Positions 41,695 to 50,331 of a stretch of DNA of 64,000 bases are shown piece after piece. Each line of letters starts with the position of its first letter. Position 1 is the stretch's first letter. Below the pieces are notes generated by a model, which was not told the DNA's origin, searched no databases, and worked only from the letters and a program-made list of their open reading frames with translations. The position numbers and the translations under genes were made by a program. Source of the DNA: Pseudomonas koreensis (GTDB lineage: Bacteria; Pseudomonadota; Gammaproteobacteria; Pseudomonadales; Pseudomonadaceae); assembly GCF_012986595.1 (NCBI RefSeq), contig NZ_JAAQYM010000006.1, positions 372,001 through 436,000 of the forward strand. Reading direction: 5' to 3'.

Positions 41695-41973
41695 TCACTT
41701 GCAACTGAACGTCACGTTCGCCACGTCATTCGCCGGATCCACCGGCAAGCGCGACTGCACATGAAACACATCGACTTGCTTGCCCAGCGACGCGCACTTC
41801 CGGTTGGCGCCGTTCAATGCCAGCTGCCGTACCCCGGAATGCGTGTGTTTGGCCAACTGCGTCTTCGCCGACGCCTGATACTCATACGGGCCCAGTTTCA
41901 CATCATGGGATTGCCAGACGTAATTGCAGACCAATGCGACCGCGCTCACAGCAATGATCATATTGAGTTTCAT
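41695..41973 (-). CDS. Small exported hypothetical protein
   Basis: 92 residues from ATG 41973 (MKLNMIIAVSAVALVCNYVWQ); a GTG at 41994 adds seven residues and has a slightly better purine-rich stretch upstream, so the start is uncertain. The N-terminal hydrophobic segment is a signal peptide or anchor. The mature region has two further cysteines (NRKCASLG and VTFSCK at the very end) that could pair in the periplasm. There is no recognised family. It is divergent from the ArgP-like regulator gene. Confidence 0.68.
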   Translation of the reverse strand: MKLNMIIAVSAVALVCNYVWQSHDVKLGPYEYQASAKTQLAKHTHSGVRQLALNGANRKCASLGKQVDVFHVQSRLPVDPANDVANVTFSCK

Positions 41974-42151
41974 GACCGGTACCGATCGCTGCACATTTGC
42001 TTCTTCATAACACTCACCTGGATAGCCAAAACCGTTTCCGCGTGGTCATCCGCAATCTCGATGACGCCGTGGAGTCATGATTGAGCAGTTGGATATCGAG
42101 GTGAAGAAAAACGAAGTATCTTTCAGACTCCATTAGAAATACTTAACGGGA

Positions 42152-43087
42152 ATGGCGGCCATGCAACTCGACGCAAAACAGATGCAGGCGTTCCTCGCCG
42201 TGGTCGACAGCGGCAGTTTCGAAAAGGCGGCAGAACGTCTCAATGTGACGCCGTCGGCCGTGTCGCAGCGAATACATGCACTTGAAGTTCGCCTCGGCAG
42301 CTCGATGGTGGTGCGCGGGCGCCCCTGCGAGCCAACGCTGGCGGGAAGAAAACTGATGTTCTATCTGCGCCGTGCAACCGTGCTTGAAGAAGAACTGCTC
42401 AACGAGCTGACCGGCGATGAACAGGACCACCTGCGCGTGGTGATTGCGGTCAATGGCGACACACTGGCGACCTGGTTCTTCCCGGCACTGGCCGAGATCT
42501 TCGTCAGCGAGAATATTTTGCTCGACGTCGTGGTCGACGATCAGGATCACACCTATGCCCTGCTGGAAAGCGGCCAGGTCATCGGCTGTATCGGCACGCG
42601 TTCCCAGCCTATGCGCGGGTGTTTCGCCGAGCTGCTCGGGTCGATGCGCTACCAGTTGGTCGCATCGCCAGAGTTTCAGCAGCGCTGGTTTGCCAAGGGC
42701 CTGACCCGCGCGGCGGCGCGCAAGGCGCCGGTATTTGCCTACTCACGCAAGGACACCTTGCAGTCGGATTTCATGCAGTCACGCTTCGGCCTGCCCGCCG
42801 ACGCTTACCCCACGCACTACCTGTCACTTCCGGAAGCACGCCTGAAAGCCATACGCCGCGGACTCGGCTACGGCATGGTGCCGTATATGCAAGTCAGCGA
42901 TTTGCTGAAAAGTCGCGAACTGGTGGATGTGGCACCGGGGCATTTCACCGATGTCGAGCTTTATTGGCATGCGTGGGCGCTGCAATCACCGCGCATGGAG
43001 CTGCTCTCCGACCGCGCAGTCCATGCCGCGCGACGGATGTTGAGCAGCAAGGGGCCGACAAAACGCTCAACCATGCCGAAAAAGTAA
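42152..43087 (+). CDS. LysR-family regulator, ArgP/LysG-like
   Basis: 311 residues; an ATG at 42161 (MQLDAKQMQAFLAVVDSGSF) is an equally likely start. The N-terminal helix-turn-helix is SFEKAAERLNVTPSAVSQRIHALEVRLGSSMVVRG. The effector domain, with DHLRVVIAVNGDTLATWFFPALAEI and LPEARLKAIRRGLGYGMVPYMQV, follows the ArgP/LysG pattern. ArgP activates the arginine/lysine exporter gene argO and others. No LysE/ArgO-type exporter is adjacent here, so the target may lie elsewhere or be one of the flanking small genes. It is oriented away from the two small envelope-protein genes. Confidence 0.87.
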   Translation: MAAMQLDAKQMQAFLAVVDSGSFEKAAERLNVTPSAVSQRIHALEVRLGSSMVVRGRPCEPTLAGRKLMFYLRRATVLEEELLNELTGDEQDHLRVVIAVNGDTLATWFFPALAEIFVSENILLDVVVDDQDHTYALLESGQVIGCIGTRSQPMRGCFAELLGSMRYQLVASPEFQQRWFAKGLTRAAARKAPVFAYSRKDTLQSDFMQSRFGLPADAYPTHYLSLPEARLKAIRRGLGYGMVPYMQVSDLLKSRELVDVAPGHFTDVELYWHAWALQSPRMELLSDRAVHAARRMLSSKGPTKRSTMPKK

Positions 43088-43274
43088 TTGGCGTCACTGG
43101 CTGGCGCGAATCAAGCGTTTTTCCGGGATCCCGTTGGCCTCCAGCAAGCCTGCGTCGGCACAACCGCAGCTACCATGATGGCAAAGTGCTAATGACAAAT
43201 CCGGCAATAAAGTTTAACGTACCGCCGCCCCGACCGATGGAGGGTCGGGCATTCGCACTCAGTTAAGGAAAACG

Positions 43275-43622
43275 ATGGCAATGGTCTATTGTCGTGCTTG
43301 CGCCAAGGAGCTACACGAAACGGCGCTCACCTGCCCCCAATGCGGGGCTGCCCAACAGGCCTTCGTGCCGCAAACGCAAGCCGAAATACCCTGGCTGGCC
43401 ATCGTTTCATTGATCCTCGGGATCATCAGCGCACTCACCCTGTTTGATGACTCCGAATGGGACAGGGAGGCGATTGTCGGTGTCGGCATCCTCAGCCTTG
43501 CAGGCCTCACTTGCGGCATCGTCTGTATCAACCAAAAACACCCAGGAAGAAACCTCGCGATCGCCGGCATCATTTTGTCAGGCCTTGCCGCGTTCGTTTT
43601 GTCCTGTCTATCGATTGAATAA
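43275..43622 (+). CDS. Zinc-ribbon membrane protein, DUF4190-like
   Basis: 115 residues with TAAGGAAA before the ATG. An N-terminal zinc ribbon (YCRACAKELHETALTCPQCGAAQ, a CxxC...CxxC pair) is joined by a short linker to three hydrophobic segments: PWLAIVSLILGIISALTLF, EAIVGVGILSLAGLTCGIVCI and NLAIAGIILSGLAAFVLSCL. The membrane part resembles DUF4190 proteins. It lies 15 bases before the DUF805 gene, whose zinc ribbon is closely similar, so the two form an operon and probably a complex or paralogous pair. Function is unknown. Confidence 0.8.
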   Translation: MAMVYCRACAKELHETALTCPQCGAAQQAFVPQTQAEIPWLAIVSLILGIISALTLFDDSEWDREAIVGVGILSLAGLTCGIVCINQKHPGRNLAIAGIILSGLAAFVLSCLSIE

Positions 43623-43637
43623 TTTTAGGGAAAAAAT

Positions 43638-44090
43638 ATGAGCTTGGTTTTCTGCCGTGGTTGCGCCAAGGAAATTAGCAGCCTGGCTGTGGCATGCCCA
43701 CAGTGTGGTGCACCTCAGGCCACTCAACAGTCCTATGCAAGCGGCCCCGCCATTACGACGGGCAACCCCTACATGGAAGCGCTGAAGAATTACGCCGAAT
43801 TCAAAGGCCGCGCTACCCGCCGCGAGTACTGGATGTTCGTGCTGATCAACCTGGGTATCTGCATTGTCATGGGCGTTCTCGACGCCATGCTCAATACCAA
43901 GGGCATTCTTTACAACCTCTACAGCCTGGCCATGTTGCTGCCGAGCATTGCCGTCGGTGCGCGCCGTATGCACGACACTGACCGCAGCGGCTGGTGGTTG
44001 CTGCTGCCGATCGTCAACCTGGTGTTTCTGGTGCAAGACAGCCAGCCAGGTGCAAACCGTTTCGGGCCGAACCGTAAAGGTAACAACTGA
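43638..44090 (+). CDS. DUF805 membrane protein with N-terminal zinc ribbon
   Basis: 150 residues. The zinc ribbon FCRGCAKEISSLAVACPQCGAPQ occupies residues 5-27, and a linker (TQQSYASGPAITTG) leads to the DUF805 domain. Its start, PYMEALKNYAEFKGRATRREYWMF, and the later VGARRMHDTDRSGWWLLLPI are hallmark blocks. Hydrophobic segments lie at about 75-92, 105-118 and 122-140. DUF805 proteins (E. coli YhaH/YhaI) are inner-membrane proteins of unknown role. It shares a message with the DUF4190-like gene and is closed by a terminator at 44112. Confidence 0.87.
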   Translation: MSLVFCRGCAKEISSLAVACPQCGAPQATQQSYASGPAITTGNPYMEALKNYAEFKGRATRREYWMFVLINLGICIVMGVLDAMLNTKGILYNLYSLAMLLPSIAVGARRMHDTDRSGWWLLLPIVNLVFLVQDSQPGANRFGPNRKGNN

Positions 44091-44111
44091 GTCAGCCTGT
44101 CACTGTTGATC

Positions 44112-44142
44112 GAGACGGCCTTCATGGCCGTCTCTTTGTTTG
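44112..44142 (+). terminator. Rho-independent terminator after the DUF805 gene
   Basis: Perfect stem GAGACGGCC (44112-44120) with GGCCGTCTC (44126-44134), loop TTCAT, then TTTGTTTG. It insulates the mexEF-oprN promoter region from transcription upstream. Confidence 0.88.
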
Positions 44143-44200
44143 TGCAACCTGTACCTGAGCAGCCCGCGCACTTTTACTCGGCACGCAACACACCTTTGTC

Positions 44201-44224
44201 ATCAAACCAATTGATAGCCCCCTA
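44201..44224 (+). promoter_or_regulatory. Putative MexT box upstream of mexE
   Basis: On the plus strand: ATCA, 5 bases, ATTGAT, 4 bases, CCCTA. Against the MexT consensus ATCA(N5)GTCGAT(N4)ACYAT the first block is exact, the second matches 4 of 6 and the third is weak. The spacing is conserved. The core ATCAAACCAATTGAT is itself a LysR-type ATC-N9-GAT palindrome. The site is about 140 bases before the mexE start. Confidence 0.55.
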
Positions 44225-44261
44225 ACGAAAGGTGCATGCTAGAGGGCTCGAATCGGTCTTA

Positions 44262-44278
44262 TATCATTCCGAATGATA
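44262..44278. promoter_or_regulatory. 17-bp perfect palindrome, possible repressor operator upstream of mexE
   Basis: TATCATTCCGAATGATA is a perfect inverted repeat of 8-bp arms around one central base, in the mexE leader between the MexT-like box and the start codon. The size and symmetry suit a dimeric repressor such as a TetR- or MarR-type protein. No such gene is next to it, and which protein binds is unknown. Confidence 0.45.
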
Positions 44279-44361
44279 GTTACCTTTGCTTCATTCGATT
44301 CGTGCCATCACAGCCCGCCGAGCATCATCCGCCCATCTTCAATACATTGGCGGATGATTCC

Positions 44362-45615
44362 ATGGAACAGTCACTCAAACATTTGCGCTTCCCTCTGGCC
44401 ATGCTGGCCGTGCTGGTGATGAGCGCTTGCGGCAAGACTCCGGAGACTGCCGCCACGATGCCCGCTGCCAAAGTCAGCGTGGCCAAAGTGCTGGAACAAC
44501 CGGTCAACGAGTGGGACGAATTCACCGGGCGCCTCGAAGCGCCGGAAACCGTTGAAATCCGTCCTCGGGTCTCCGGCCAGATCGACGACGTGGCCTTCAC
44601 CGAAGGCGCGCTGGTCAAGAAAGGCGACCTGCTGTTCCAGATCGATCCACGTCCATTCCAGGCTGAGGTGCGCCGCCTCGAAGCCCTGGTCGCTCAGGCC
44701 CGCGCCAACGCCACTCGCAGTGAAAACGAAGCCGGCCGCGGTGAACGTCTGCGTGCCAGCAACGCCATCTCTGCCGAACTGGCCGACTCACGCACCAGCG
44801 CTGCACAAGAGGCCCGCGCCGCCGTCGGTGCCCTGCAAGCGCAACTGGATCTGGCCAAACTGAACCTCAGCTTCACCCGCGTCACGGCACCGATCAGCGG
44901 CCGCGTCAGCCGCGCCGAGATCACCGCCGGCAACCTGGTGACCGCCGACACCACACCGCTGACCAGCGTGGTTTCCACCGACAAGGTCTACGCCTACTTC
45001 GACGCCGATGAGCGCGTGTTCCTCAAATACACCCAACTTGCCCGTAACGGCCAGCGCGGCGCCACCACCCCGGTGTACATGGGCCTGTCCAACGAAGACG
45101 GCAACCCGCACCTGGGGCAGATGAACTTCGTCGACAACCAGGTCAACCCGAAAACCGGCACCATCCGTGGTCGCGCCGTGTTCGACAACAGCGACGGCAC
45201 CTACACCCCGGGCCTGTATGCACGGCTGAAACTGGTCGGCAGCGGCACCTATAACGCCATGCTGATCAATGACGAAGCCGTCGGCACCGATCTGGGCAAG
45301 AAGTTCGTGCTGGTGATGGATGCGGACAACAAGACCGCTTACCGCGCCGTCGAACTGGGTCCGAAAATCGAAGGCTTGCGCATCGTTCGTACCGGTCTGA
45401 ACAAGGACGACACGATCATCGTCAAGGGTCTGCAACGGGTTCGTCCTGGCTCCCCGGTCACCCCTGAAGTGGTGCCGATGGCCAGCGAACAGACCATCGC
45501 GGCACTCGCTCAACAACGTCAAGCGCTGGAAGCCAGCAACCTGCTCAAAGTCGCACCTGCCAAAGGTGCACAGGGTTCGGCTGTGAAGCTGGCTGCTACG
45601 ACCCCACGCGGTTAA
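44362..45615 (+). CDS. mexE: RND efflux periplasmic adaptor MexE
   Basis: 417 residues from ATG 44362 (MEQSLKHLRFPLAMLAVLVM); the frame opens earlier but this start and N-terminus are those of MexE. The lipoprotein signal has lipobox LVMSAC. Adaptor features are the lipoyl half-motifs (EIRPRVSGQIDDVAFTEGALVKKGDLLFQIDPRPF and FTRVTAPISGRVSRAEITAGNLV) around a coiled-coil hairpin (about 100-160), then beta-barrel and membrane-proximal domains. It links MexF to OprN. In P. aeruginosa the system exports chloramphenicol, fluoroquinolones, trimethoprim and quinolone-signal precursors. It is the first gene of the mexEF-oprN operon. Confidence 0.94.
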   Translation: MEQSLKHLRFPLAMLAVLVMSACGKTPETAATMPAAKVSVAKVLEQPVNEWDEFTGRLEAPETVEIRPRVSGQIDDVAFTEGALVKKGDLLFQIDPRPFQAEVRRLEALVAQARANATRSENEAGRGERLRASNAISAELADSRTSAAQEARAAVGALQAQLDLAKLNLSFTRVTAPISGRVSRAEITAGNLVTADTTPLTSVVSTDKVYAYFDADERVFLKYTQLARNGQRGATTPVYMGLSNEDGNPHLGQMNFVDNQVNPKTGTIRGRAVFDNSDGTYTPGLYARLKLVGSGTYNAMLINDEAVGTDLGKKFVLVMDADNKTAYRAVELGPKIEGLRIVRTGLNKDDTIIVKGLQRVRPGSPVTPEVVPMASEQTIAALAQQRQALEASNLLKVAPAKGAQGSAVKLAATTPRG

Positions 45616-45630
45616 GGGACGACAACTCCG

Positions 45631-48600
45631 ATGAATTTTTCCCAATTCTTCATTTCACGGCCGATCTTCGCAGCGGTGCTGTCGCTGTTGATCCTGATCG
45701 CCGGTGCGATTTCGCTGTTCCAGCTACCAATCAGCGAATACCCGGAAGTCGTGCCACCGACCGTGGTGGTGCGTGCCAACTTCCCGGGTGCCAACCCCAA
45801 AGTCATCGGTGAAACCGTGGCCGCTCCGCTGGAGCAGGCCATCACCGGCGTCGAGAACATGCTGTACATGTCCTCGCAGTCCACCGCTGACGGCAAGATC
45901 ACCCTGACCATCACCTTCGCTCTGGGCACTGACCTGGACAACGCGCAGGTGCAGGTGCAGAACCGGGTGACCCGTACCGAACCGAAACTTCCCGAAGAAG
46001 TGACGCGCATCGGTATCACCGTCGACAAAGCCTCGCCCGACCTGACCATGGTTGTGCACTTGACCTCGCCGGACAAGCGCTACGACATGCTCTACCTGTC
46101 CAACTACGCGATCCTCAACATCAAGGATGAGCTGGCGCGTCTGGGTGGTGTTGGTGACGTGCAGCTGTTCGGTATGGGCGACTACTCGCTGCGGGTCTGG
46201 CTTGATCCGAACAAGACCGCGTCGCGCAACCTGACCGCCACCGATGTGGTGACGGCGATTCGTGAGCAGAACCGTCAAGTGGCTGCCGGTCAACTCGGTG
46301 CGCCCCCTGCCCCGAATGCCCAGAGCTTCCAGCTGTCGGTCAACACCCAGGGCCGTCTGGTTTCTGAAGAAGAGTTCGAGAACATCATCATTCGCGCAGG
46401 CGACAACGGTGAAATCACTCGGCTCAAGGACATCGCACGCGTCGAGCTGGGTTCCAGCCAGTACGCCCTGCGTTCGTTGCTGAACAACCAGCCTGCTGTA
46501 GCGATCCCGATCTTCCAGCGCCCAGGCTCGAACGCCATCGAGATCTCGAACGAAGTTCGCGGCAAGATGGAAGAACTGAAGAAAAGCTTCCCGCAAGGCA
46601 TGGACTACAGCATCGTCTATGACCCGACGATCTTCGTGCGCGGCTCGATCGAAGCGGTGGTTCACACCCTCTTCGAAGCGCTGATCCTCGTGGTGCTGGT
46701 GGTGATCCTGTTCCTGCAGACCTGGCGTGCCTCGATCATTCCGTTGGTGGCGGTGCCGGTATCGTTGATCGGTACGTTTGCGGTGATGCACCTGTTTGGC
46801 TTCTCGCTCAACGCCCTGTCGCTGTTCGGTCTGGTATTGGCCATCGGTATCGTGGTGGACGACGCCATCGTGGTGGTGGAGAACGTCGAGCGCAACATTG
46901 AACTGGGGCTCAACCCCTTCGATGCGACCAAAAAGGCCATGGGCGAAGTGACAGGCCCGATCATTGCCACGGCGCTGGTGCTGTGTGCGGTGTTTGTGCC
47001 GGCGGCGTTCATCTCCGGCCTCACCGGGCAGTTCTACAAACAGTTCGCACTGACCATTGCGATCTCGACGGTGATCTCGGCGTTCAACTCGCTGACCCTG
47101 TCGCCAGCACTGGCTGCCGTATTGCTCAAAGGGCATGACGCGCCGAAAGACCGCTTCTCCAAGGTGCTCGACAAGATCTTCGGGGGCTGGCTGTTCCGTC
47201 CGTTCAACCGCTTCTTCGACCGCGCCAGCCATGGTTATGTCGGCACGGTGCGCCGTGTAATCCGCAGCAGCGGCATCGCCCTGCTGCTGTATGCAGGCCT
47301 GATGGTGCTGACGTTCTTCGGTTTCGCCAACACCCCGACCGGTTTCGTCCCAGGCCAGGACAAGCAATACCTGGTGGCCTTCGCGCAACTGCCGGACGCC
47401 GCGAGCCTGGATCGCACCGAAGACGTGATCAAGCGCATGTCCGATCTGGCGCTGAAACAGCCCGGCGTGGAAAGCGCCGTAGCGTTCCCCGGCCTGTCGA
47501 TCAACGGCTTCACCAACAGCCCGAACGCCGGCATCGTGTTCGTGACCCTGAAACCGTTCGACGAACGTAAAGACCCAAGCATGTCCGCCGGTGCCATCGC
47601 CGGGGCCTTGAACGGTCAGTACGCGAACATTCAGGAAGCGTACATGGCGATCTTCCCGCCACCGCCGGTACAAGGCCTGGGCACCATTGGTGGTTTCCGC
47701 CTGCAAATCGAAGACCGGGGCAACCTGGGCTACGACGAGCTGTACAAGGAAACCATGAACATCATCGCCAAGAGCCACAACGTGCCGGAACTGGCCGGGC
47801 TGTTCACCAGCTACACGGTGAACGTGCCGCAGGTCGATGCCGCCATCGACCGCGAAAAGGCCAAGACCCACGGCGTGGCCGTCAGCGACATCTTCGACAC
47901 CCTGCAGATTTACCTGGGTTCGCTGTATGCCAACGACTTCAACCGCTTCGGGCGCACCTATCAGGTCAACGTTCAGGCTGAACAACAGTTCCGCCTCGAA
48001 TCCGACCAGATCGGTCAGCTGAAAGTGCGCAACAACAAGGGCGAAATGATCCCGCTGGCGACCTTCATCAAGGTCAGCGATACCTCGGGCCCGGATCGCG
48101 TGATGCACTACAACGGCTTCATCACTGCAGAAATCAACGGTGCAGCAGCCCCCGGCTACAGCTCGGGCCAAGCGGAAAAAGCCATCGAGAAACTGCTCAA
48201 GGATGAACTTCCGAACGGCATGACCTACGAGTGGACCGACCTGACCTACCAGCAGATTCTGTCCGGCAACACTGCGCTGTTCGTGTTCCCGCTCTGCGTA
48301 TTGCTGGCGTTCCTGGTGCTCGCCGCTCAGTACGAAAGCTGGAGCCTGCCACTGGCGGTAATCCTGATCGTACCGATGACCCTGCTGTCGGCCATTACCG
48401 GGGTGATCATCTCCGGTGGTGACAACAACATCTTCACCCAGATCGGCCTGATCGTACTGGTGGGCCTGGCCTGTAAGAACGCGATTCTGATCGTCGAATT
48501 CGCCAAGGATAAACAGCTGGAAGGTCTCGACCCGCTGGCTGCGGTACTGGAAGCCTGCCGTCTGCGTCTGCGGCCGATCCTGATGACCTCCTTCGCGTTC

Positions 48601-48822
48601 ATCATGGGTGTGGTGCCACTGGTGTTCTCCAGCGGTGCCGGTGCCGAAATGCGTCACGCCATGGGTGTGGCGGTGTTCTCCGGGATGCTCGGGGTGACCT
48701 TCTTCGGTCTGCTGCTGACCCCCGTGTTCTATGTGCTGATCCGCAACTTCGTGGAGCGCAGCGAAGCTCGCAAAGCGGCCAAGGCGCACAATCTTCAAAA
48801 GCCACTGGAGGCGCACCCATGA
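45631..48822 (+). CDS. mexF: RND multidrug transporter MexF
   Basis: 1063 residues, the normal HAE1-RND length, with twelve membrane helices in two halves. It starts MNFSQFFISRPIFAAVLSLLILIAGAISLFQLPISEYPEVVPPTVV. The helix 4 proton-relay pair is in GIVVDDAIVVVENVER, and the helix 10 region is LIVLVGLACKNAILIVEFAKD. Large periplasmic loops form the substrate-binding porter domain. It uses the proton gradient to push drugs into the OprN channel through the MexE adaptor. It starts 15 bases after mexE, and its stop overlaps oprN by 4 bases. The very close match to P. aeruginosa MexF makes the assignment firm. Confidence 0.95.
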   Translation: MNFSQFFISRPIFAAVLSLLILIAGAISLFQLPISEYPEVVPPTVVVRANFPGANPKVIGETVAAPLEQAITGVENMLYMSSQSTADGKITLTITFALGTDLDNAQVQVQNRVTRTEPKLPEEVTRIGITVDKASPDLTMVVHLTSPDKRYDMLYLSNYAILNIKDELARLGGVGDVQLFGMGDYSLRVWLDPNKTASRNLTATDVVTAIREQNRQVAAGQLGAPPAPNAQSFQLSVNTQGRLVSEEEFENIIIRAGDNGEITRLKDIARVELGSSQYALRSLLNNQPAVAIPIFQRPGSNAIEISNEVRGKMEELKKSFPQGMDYSIVYDPTIFVRGSIEAVVHTLFEALILVVLVVILFLQTWRASIIPLVAVPVSLIGTFAVMHLFGFSLNALSLFGLVLAIGIVVDDAIVVVENVERNIELGLNPFDATKKAMGEVTGPIIATALVLCAVFVPAAFISGLTGQFYKQFALTIAISTVISAFNSLTLSPALAAVLLKGHDAPKDRFSKVLDKIFGGWLFRPFNRFFDRASHGYVGTVRRVIRSSGIALLLYAGLMVLTFFGFANTPTGFVPGQDKQYLVAFAQLPDAASLDRTEDVIKRMSDLALKQPGVESAVAFPGLSINGFTNSPNAGIVFVTLKPFDERKDPSMSAGAIAGALNGQYANIQEAYMAIFPPPPVQGLGTIGGFRLQIEDRGNLGYDELYKETMNIIAKSHNVPELAGLFTSYTVNVPQVDAAIDREKAKTHGVAVSDIFDTLQIYLGSLYANDFNRFGRTYQVNVQAEQQFRLESDQIGQLKVRNNKGEMIPLATFIKVSDTSGPDRVMHYNGFITAEINGAAAPGYSSGQAEKAIEKLLKDELPNGMTYEWTDLTYQQILSGNTALFVFPLCVLLAFLVLAAQYESWSLPLAVILIVPMTLLSAITGVIISGGDNNIFTQIGLIVLVGLACKNAILIVEFAKDKQLEGLDPLAAVLEACRLRLRPILMTSFAFIMGVVPLVFSSGAGAEMRHAMGVAVFSGMLGVTFFGLLLTPVFYVLIRNFVERSEARKAAKAHNLQKPLEAHP

Positions 48823-50240
48823 GTCTGAAAGTCTTCCTGCCGAGCCTGCTGGTGCTGGCCCTGAGTGCCTGCGCCGTCGGCCCTGACTACAAGACCCCGA
48901 CGACGGAGGCGGCGAACATCACGTCCGCCACCGACGGCGCCGCCGGCCAGAAGAACTTCGACCGTTCGAAATTTGAAGGCATCTGGTGGCAGCAATTCGA
49001 CGATCCGACCCTCAACCAGTTGGTGACTCAATCGCTGCAAGGCAACCGTGAACTGCGCGTGGCATTCGCCCGCTGGAAAGCCGCTCGGGCGATCCGCGAC
49101 GACGTCAGCAACGATGCGATGCCGACCATCACCAGCCGCGCCAGCAGTGATCTGGCCAAGGGGCAAATCCCTGGCCAGACCACCAAACGGGTCAACAGCG
49201 AGCGCTACGACCTGGGGCTGGACATGGCCTGGGAACTGGACTTGTTCGGACGTATCCAGCGCAATCTGGAATCGGCCGACGCCGAGCAACAAGCGGTCGA
49301 GGCGGATCTGTACCAACTGCAAGTCACCATGATTGCCGAACTGGTCGATGCCTATGGCCAACTGCGCGGCGCACAACTGCGCGAGAAAATCGCCGTCGCC
49401 AACCTGGAAAACCAGCAGGAGTCGCGCAAGATCACCATCAGCCTGCGTGACGCCGGCGTGGGCGATCAGCTCGACGTCGAACGGGCCGATGCGCGCCTGG
49501 CCTCGGTCGAAGCCAGCGTGCCGCAACTGCAAGCAGAACAGGTTCGGCAGAAGAACCGTATCGCCACCCTGCTGGGTGAGCGTCCGGACAAACTGAGCGT
49601 CGACCTGAGTCCGAAAGACCTGCCGGCGATTGCCAAAGCGCTGCCGATCGGTGACCCCGGCGAGCTGCTGCAACGGCGCCCGGACATCCTCAGTGCCGAG
49701 CGCAAACTGGCGTCGGCCACGGCGCGCATCGGCGTGGCGAAAGCCGACCTGTTCCCTCGGGTCAGCCTCAGCGGGTTCCTCGGCTGGACGGCCGGGCGTG
49801 GTTCGCAGATCGGTTCCTCGGCGGCCAACGCCTGGGCACTGGGCCCGAGCATCACCTGGGCGGCGTTCGACCTTGGCAGCGTGCGTGCCCGCTTGCGCGG
49901 CGCCGATGCGGATGCCGAAGGCGCACTGGCGACCTACGAGCAACAAGTGCTGCTGGCCCTGGAAGAATCGGAAAACGCCTTCAGCGATTACGGCAAACGT
50001 CAGCAACGCTTGATCTCGCTGATCCGTCAGAGTGAATCGAGCCGCAAGGCCGCTGATCTGGCGCAAATCCGCTACCGCGAAGGCACCACCGATTTCCTCG
50101 TGCTGCTCGACGCCCAGCGCGAACGGTTGAATGCCGAAGACAGCCAGGCCCAGGCCGAAGTCGATCTGTATCGCGGCATCGTCGCGATCTACAAGGCCCT
50201 GGGCGGTGGCTGGCAGCCAGAGACGGTCGCCAGCAAGTAA
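48819..50240 (+). CDS. oprN: Outer-membrane efflux channel OprN
   Basis: 473 residues starting in an ATGA overlap with the mexF stop. The lipoprotein signal is MSLKVFLPSLLVLALSAC with the lipidated Cys at 18, followed by AVGPDYKTP, the standard start of OprM/NodT-type channels. Two homologous OEP halves contain the usual pattern (WWQQFDDPTLNQLVTQSLQGNRELRVA, LGLDMAWELDLFGRIQRNLESADAE, RRPDILSAERKLASATARIGVAKADLFP, YREGTTDFLVLLDAQR). It forms the trimeric exit duct for MexEF. A strong terminator follows at 50288. Confidence 0.94.
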   Translation: MSLKVFLPSLLVLALSACAVGPDYKTPTTEAANITSATDGAAGQKNFDRSKFEGIWWQQFDDPTLNQLVTQSLQGNRELRVAFARWKAARAIRDDVSNDAMPTITSRASSDLAKGQIPGQTTKRVNSERYDLGLDMAWELDLFGRIQRNLESADAEQQAVEADLYQLQVTMIAELVDAYGQLRGAQLREKIAVANLENQQESRKITISLRDAGVGDQLDVERADARLASVEASVPQLQAEQVRQKNRIATLLGERPDKLSVDLSPKDLPAIAKALPIGDPGELLQRRPDILSAERKLASATARIGVAKADLFPRVSLSGFLGWTAGRGSQIGSSAANAWALGPSITWAAFDLGSVRARLRGADADAEGALATYEQQVLLALEESENAFSDYGKRQQRLISLIRQSESSRKAADLAQIRYREGTTDFLVLLDAQRERLNAEDSQAQAEVDLYRGIVAIYKALGGGWQPETVASK

Positions 50241-50287
50241 GCGTCTTGACAGAGCTCCTTTGGTTGGCCGCAACCAACCAATTTTTT

Positions 50288-50320
50288 GCCCCGCGTATCA
50301 TTCGGTCGCGGGGCTTTTTT
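50288..50320 (+). terminator. Rho-independent terminator of mexEF-oprN
   Basis: Stem GCCCCGCG (50288-50295) with CGCGGGGC (50307-50314), then TTTTTT. It lies 47 bases after the oprN stop. Confidence 0.9.
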
Positions 50321-50331
50321 GTGCCCGCCCC

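Noticed and set aside
45724..48816. A 1030-codon open frame antisense to mexF
   Set aside because: It is the antisense shadow of a GC-rich gene. The sense frame encodes a near-canonical MexF; the antisense product is low-complexity (His, Gln, Arg-rich) with no family and no ribosome-binding site.
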